From contig JAHIQD010000023.1 in assembly GCA_018902795.1 (NCBI GenBank), positions 65,152 through 129,151 on the forward strand: a stretch of 64,000 nt of DNA, read 5' to 3'. The translations under genes were made by a program, and so were the position numbers. Shown piece after piece: positions 60,586 through 64,000 of this stretch. The DNA is from Bacteroidota bacterium. Lineage in GTDB: Bacteria; Bacteroidota; Bacteroidia; Flavobacteriales; Weeksellaceae. A model generated the notes under the pieces. It was not told the DNA's origin and ran no database searches. It saw nothing but the letters and a program-made list of their open reading frames with translations. Within the stretch, counting starts at the first letter, position 1. Every line of letters begins with the position of its first letter.

Positions 60586-61554
60586 ATGTCCACCGAAAAG
60601 AAACCCCCGGAAAAGACGCGTCTTCACCCCCGGAACAAAAACCGCGAACCCTATAATCTCGAAGCGCTGAAAGCTGCTGAACCAAATTTGGCTCCATACA
60701 TCACCCCGAACAAACACGGCGCTGAATCTGTGGATTTCGCGAATCCAAAAGCCGTTAAACTGCTTAACAAAGCTTTGCTACACCATTATTACGGTATTGA
60801 ATACTGGGATTTCCCTGCAGAAAACCTTTGTCCTCCCATTCCCGGAAGGGCAGATTATCTGCACTATATGGCAGATTTATTAGGTCAAAGCAATTTCGGG
60901 AGCATTCCTAAGTGTGAAAAAATTACGGCTTTGGATATTGGCGTGGGCGCCAGCTGCATCTACCCCATCATTGGCGTTACGGAATACGGCTGGAATTTCA
61001 TCGCTTCAGACATTGATCCGAAATCCATCGAGTCTTCCCAAAAAATCGCGGATTCCAATGCAGCTCTTCAGAATAAAATTGAGTGCAGGTTACAGGAAGA
61101 TCCTGCTCAGTTTTTCAGCGGAATCATCTCCGCTGAGGAAAAAATTGATCTGACCTTCTGCAATCCCCCTTTTCATTCCTCTACGGAGGAAGCCCAAAAA
61201 GGAAGCCACAGAAAGGCCAGTAATCTTAGCGGAAAAAAGATAAAAACGCCGGAACTTAATTTTGCCGGTCTCAGCAACGAACTGGTTTATGAAGGCGGCG
61301 AATCTGCCTTTATTAATCATATGATCCGGGAAAGTAAAGATTTTGCTTCCAACTGTTACTGGTTTTCTACCTTGGTGTCCAAGGAATCCAATCTGAAAAA
61401 GATCTATAAAACCCTGAACGAGATGGAAATCACCATGGTCAAAACCCTCCCACTCGGCACGGGCAATAAAACCAGCCGCGTGATTGCCTGGAGCTACCTC
61501 ACCAAAAAAGAGCAGCTGGAGTGGCGGGAAAAGCGGTGGAAAAAAGAGAACTGA
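60586..61554 (+). CDS. rlmF: 23S rRNA (adenine1618-N6)-methyltransferase
   Basis: Methylates A1618 of 23S rRNA. An N-terminal Lys/Arg-rich segment is followed by the RlmF-specific HHYYGIEYWDFPAENLCPPIPGRADYLHYMADLL (about 61-94). Then come the SAM motif ALDIGVGASCIYPIIG (about 114-129) and the N6-adenine motif NPPFHSS (about 191-197). Length 322 is slightly over the E. coli enzyme (308). It follows the signalling operon by 28 bp and may be transcribed from it, though the function is unrelated. Confidence 0.93.
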   Translation: MSTEKKPPEKTRLHPRNKNREPYNLEALKAAEPNLAPYITPNKHGAESVDFANPKAVKLLNKALLHHYYGIEYWDFPAENLCPPIPGRADYLHYMADLLGQSNFGSIPKCEKITALDIGVGASCIYPIIGVTEYGWNFIASDIDPKSIESSQKIADSNAALQNKIECRLQEDPAQFFSGIISAEEKIDLTFCNPPFHSSTEEAQKGSHRKASNLSGKKIKTPELNFAGLSNELVYEGGESAFINHMIRESKDFASNCYWFSTLVSKESNLKKIYKTLNEMEITMVKTLPLGTGNKTSRVIAWSYLTKKEQLEWREKRWKKEN

Positions 61555-61624
61555 GGGTAAGGTTGAGGATAAGGATGAGGTAAAGGTTGAGGTAAAGGTC
61601 GAGGTTGAGGATGAGGATGAGGGC
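61552..61624 (+). repeat. GGTTGA/GGATRA/GGTAAA hexamer array at the rlmF stop
   Basis: About twelve six-base units starting with the rlmF stop codon (TGAGGGTAAGGTTGAGGATAAGGATGAGG...). It is the longest of four such arrays in the window. Confidence 0.75.
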
Positions 61625-61911
61625 AGCAGTACGTTGACTGATAAGATCGAGAACTTCTAAAGCAGGAAGCTTACGCTGATCATTACTGCCTAAAGGCGGG
61701 AGAACTGTAAGCCTGTATGGAGGTTAAGTTCCATTTTTTTAAGGTGCATTGGCAGGTACCCGTAACTGTACCAAGTAGACAATTAGTCCTGATATCGCTG
61801 CAGTATAAGAAATCCCCATCTATTTAACGGGGATTTCTCACTAATTTCATGTGGTTTGCGTTATTATTGAGCATAAAAAAAGACACTCCGCGAATGTCTT
61901 TTTTTGACTGA
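61625..61911. other. intergenic region with hairpins
   Basis: No credible gene. It holds AGAAATCCCC / GGGGATTTCT arms at 61808-61838 (loop 11, no T run) and a GCTTAC...GTAAGC inverted pair at about 61671-61715. The strong terminator at 61875-61905 closes it. Confidence 0.5.
61875..61905. terminator. bidirectional terminator
   Basis: AAAAAAAGACA / TGTCTTTTTTT arms around CTCCGCGAA, seven bases from the stop of the small gene at 61912. Confidence 0.8.
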
Positions 61912-62112
61912 TCAGCCTGTTTTCCGGAAGAAACTCCGGATCTGTTCGGCATCGATGCCTAAATACTCAGAAACCTCCTCGACGGTAACTTTCTGGTGTT
62001 TGAGTTTGGCATGTGAGGATTTAATTGTTCTTAAGATTCTTCTACAGTGGCCGATGCTGTAGCGGGTAACGGCATGGACGTCCACGGCGTCCATAATCAA
62101 TTTTTCTTTCAT
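61912..62112 (-). CDS. small predicted DNA-binding protein, 66 aa
   Basis: I do not recognise a named family. The C-terminal half, VTVEEVSEYLGIDAEQIRSFFRKTG, reads as a helix-turn-helix of the excisionase/MerR kind. The N-terminal half, HAVTRYSIGHCRRILRTIKSSHAKL, is a basic helix. It ends next to a strong terminator and has no close neighbour, in a gene-poor stretch with repeats. The clear start, the terminator and the coherent helical pattern favour a real gene. Confidence 0.6.
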   Translation of the reverse strand: MKEKLIMDAVDVHAVTRYSIGHCRRILRTIKSSHAKLKHQKVTVEEVSEYLGIDAEQIRSFFRKTG

Positions 62113-62686
62113 TTTTACATGTGTTTGTAAGCTTCATTCTTTTTGAAGTTTTAATTAAACAATTATTTTATCAGACTTCTGTCAGCAAAACAACTGTAAA
62201 ACACTAGAAAGGAGTGGAAAAAGCAAAAGAAGAACCTACAGAGAAAAGTTTAGATTTTTTCATAAGTAGTTTTTTGGTATAATTGATTCTATTTACTGCC
62301 GCAAGAATCGGGCGGCACTGTCGGTTACGTGTTTTTCTGAAGGCACCCGCATCGCGGTACCGAGACAATGTTATCAAGTTTGTGTTTCTGTTCTGCAATC
62401 TCAGTGAGATGCAGTTCGTTTCATAGGTTGGTCTGACAGCGGTTGTGCTAACAACGTGTCAACGTCTGGAGGGTTTTATCTCCGAGGCATTCTTTTACTT
62501 TTTACCGGCACCTTAATGAACGTTTTACAGAATATTTCAATAACATTCTTACCCACAAATATATCAATTTATTTTTTAATATCCAACATAAGTGCTTAAA
62601 AATCATTACCAATGTAACGTTTTGCACGTTTTGTTATGAATTGTTTATTTATGCCTATTATTTGGGGCCTAGTACAGTTACCCTTT

Positions 62687-62730
62687 CCTTTGACATTCCT
62701 TTGACATTCCTTTGACCTTCCTTTGACCTT
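62687..62730 (+). repeat. four tandem 11-bp repeats CCTTTGACMTT
   Basis: CCTTTGACATT twice, then CCTTTGACCTT twice, without gaps. The period of 11 bases puts each TTTGAC on about the same helix face. They lie about 130-170 bp upstream of the promoter at 62859-62890. Confidence 0.8.
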
Positions 62731-62858
62731 CTCTACCATAAGCACCAATCCGTACAAAAAAGCATCAAAAATGCAGGAAGCAGTTTATTGGAACAGAAAG
62801 CAGTTTTCCGCACAAAATATTATTTTCCGAATCATTAAGAACCAAACGTAACACACTG

Positions 62859-62890
62859 TTTGCAAGCGGTTTAGCGACGCCCTATATTTG
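62859..62890 (+). promoter_or_regulatory. consensus Bacteroidota promoter
   Basis: TTTG (62859-62862) and TATATTTG (62883-62890) at a spacing within the TTTG-N17-23-TAnnTTTG rule. The next gene starts 174 bp further on, so the transcript has a long leader. Confidence 0.7.
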
Positions 62891-63064
62891 TCCTGTAAAA
62901 CAAGTTGCAACAGATTTACACCGAACTGAACCCCATTGCAACTGAATGACTGAAACGTATTTTTTTACCGGTTCGAAACGGCAAGAGGACACTTTCAACA
63001 TTGAGTAAAAATGAAGAGCAGTTCACCGAATTTAACTGAATAATAATTTTAAAAAGTAAAAACG

Positions 63065-63814
63065 ATGGCAAGAGAATCCTCCATCCTAAAATTAAAAGGC
63101 GTGCTAGACGGCATGAGCTTTTACAAGAATTCCGAAGGACACTATGTACGTGCGAAAGGCGGCATAGAGAAAGAACGCATCCTGAATGATGCCAATTTTG
63201 CGAGAACGCGAGAAAACATGAATGAGTTTGCGGACATCAACGGCGCAGGTAAACTGATCCGTAACAGCGTGAGCGAGTTTCTGCGCAGGGCGAAAGACAT
63301 GCGTACGAGCAGCCGCCTGGTGAGCGTGATCGCGAAGATTAAGAATAAAGACGCATTGTCGGTGCGGGGACAGCGCAAGTTTGCGAAGGGCTTCGGTACG
63401 GCCGAGGGAAAAGCTATGCTTACGGGCTATGATTTTAACAGGCACGCACCGCTTCAGACGGTTTTAAAGAAAGAACTGGTCATTGACCCTGTGGCAGGCA
63501 GCATCAGCATCAGGGGTTTTAAACCGCACAGTGATCTGGAAGTCCCAGAGTTTGCAACGCATGTGAATCTTGGTCTGGCCTGTGTGAGTCTGGACGCTGA
63601 GAACGAAAAGTCAGAAACCTTTTATTCCACGTCTGCCCCGCTGGTGATCAATGAAGATGTGGCAGACCTGACCGTCACGCTTGACGCACTGCCTACTGCT
63701 GATGGTGTAAAGATGTTCTACGTTCTGCTGGAGTTTTTCCAGGAGGTGAACGGGGAACTGTATGAGCTGCGAAGCGGACAGATGAATGCGCTGAAGATTG
63801 TGCATATTGTGTAA
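63065..63814 (+). CDS. uncharacterised 249-aa protein
   Basis: A type of protein I recall only as hypothetical in Flavobacteriia. The N-terminus MARESSILKLKGVLDGMSFYKNSEGHYVRAKGG has a conserved look. A basic helical region follows (about 30-120; ARTRENMNEFADINGAGKLIRNSVSEFLRRAKD, ALSVRGQRKFAKGFG). The second half (about 130-249) is a beta-rich domain ending EVNGELYELRSGQMNALKIVHIV. There is no signal peptide or membrane helix. It stands alone, with a strong promoter, a long leader and its own terminator, and neighbours no structural phage genes in view. Confidence 0.75.
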   Translation: MARESSILKLKGVLDGMSFYKNSEGHYVRAKGGIEKERILNDANFARTRENMNEFADINGAGKLIRNSVSEFLRRAKDMRTSSRLVSVIAKIKNKDALSVRGQRKFAKGFGTAEGKAMLTGYDFNRHAPLQTVLKKELVIDPVAGSISIRGFKPHSDLEVPEFATHVNLGLACVSLDAENEKSETFYSTSAPLVINEDVADLTVTLDALPTADGVKMFYVLLEFFQEVNGELYELRSGQMNALKIVHIV

Positions 63815-63838
63815 TGCACCGATTTGACTGATGAGGAA

Positions 63839-63863
63839 GCGGGCCGGGAGGCCCGCTTTTTTG
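63839..63863 (+). terminator. terminator of the 249-aa gene
   Basis: GCGGGCC / GGCCCGC stem around GGGA and a TTTTTT run, 25 bp after the stop. Confidence 0.85.
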
Positions 63864-64000
63864 GACTTCGACTACGCTATTAGATTTGCAAAAGAAAAAT
63901 TAACTTAGATTTATTAACCAAAGTATACTGAAAACCAGAGGGGCTAAGGTGAACTAGTTCGACTCGCAAGTAAGACTTATCCTGAGCATTAGACCTTAGC

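Larger units (their letters stand above)
62113..63064. other. gene-poor 950-bp region with tandem repeats and a promoter
   Basis: I see no convincing gene. A possible 19-codon ORF (62263 down to 62204, MKKSKLFSVGSS...) is present but unsupported. From 62400 the DNA is AT-rich. Four 11-bp direct repeats lie at 62687-62730, and a good promoter at 62859-62890 precedes a leader of about 170 bases for the gene at 63065. Confidence 0.5.

Noticed and set aside
62204..62398. 64-codon minus-strand ORF
   Set aside because: Low-quality translation with no family; only a 19-codon internal piece beginning MKKSKLF looks start-like, and it is too short to support.
62687..62730. CRISPR array
   Set aside because: Repeats of 11 bp are tandem without spacers; no cas genes.

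Overview
The window looks like chromosomal DNA from a member of the Flavobacteriia, most likely the Chryseobacterium/Kaistella branch of the Weeksellaceae. The evidence is a secreted amylase with a type IX secretion C-terminal domain, Bacteroidota promoters of the TAnnTTTG type, weak Shine-Dalgarno sites, families largely restricted to Bacteroidota (DUF4290, DUF4230, YaiO barrels, GxxExxY proteins), and moderate AT richness. The genus call is inference from protein style; no rRNA is present.

Layout. 1-9.8 kb: a partial DEAD-box helicase, a hypothetical gene, an MpaB/Lcp-like oxygenase, the amylase, a DUF4230 protein, a possible PD-(D/E)XK protein, a LuxE-like protein, a GxxExxY gene inside a repeat cassette, lpxH and queD. 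9.9-14.5 kb: glyoxylate shunt genes aceB-aceA, divergent from an ScfR/RamB-type regulator, with a perfect 18-bp palindrome between them. 14.5-30 kb: mostly housekeeping (comF, upp, der, lemA plus DUF2207, murA, DUF4290, a peroxiredoxin/thioredoxin pair, uvrA), with two copies of a dispersed structured hairpin element and a second stretch of cassette-type repeats. 30-34.3 kb: a YceI lipoprotein and a nitric-oxide module (hemerythrin, quinol-dependent norB, NsrR-like Rrf2 regulator) with matching 11-4-11 operators before norB and before the regulator itself.

34.5-44.6 kb is a candidate surface-polymer system. A giant hybrid kinase, a lone receiver, a membrane-anchored HEAT protein and a GT2 glycosyltransferase fused to an LtaS-like phosphotransferase form one tight operon, facing a TPR/YaiO outer-membrane barrel gene. 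44.7-45.35 kb holds tRNA-Ala(GGC) followed by a GIY-YIG nuclease cassette whose tail copies the tRNA 3' half, plus a scar of an earlier copy. 45.5-53.6 kb is mixed metabolism and housekeeping (methyltransferase, thermonuclease, hisS, mdaB-like, Crp/Fnr, ssb-like, Gfo/Idh/MocA).

53.7-60.6 kb is a second signalling operon: a receiver-kinase, a CHASE3 hybrid kinase with three receivers, a receiver, CheR, CheB and another receiver. No chemoreceptor, CheA or CheW is present in the window. rlmF follows. The last 2.4 kb is gene-poor: tandem repeats, a small HTH-like ORF, a long leader with four 11-bp direct repeats and a consensus promoter, and an uncharacterised 249-residue gene.

The most promising undescribed items are the dispersed hairpin with compensatory changes and regularly placed G-A mismatches, the tRNA-tail GIY-YIG cassette, the GxxExxY repeat cassette, the GT2-LtaS fusion operon and the receptor-less CheR/CheB operon.
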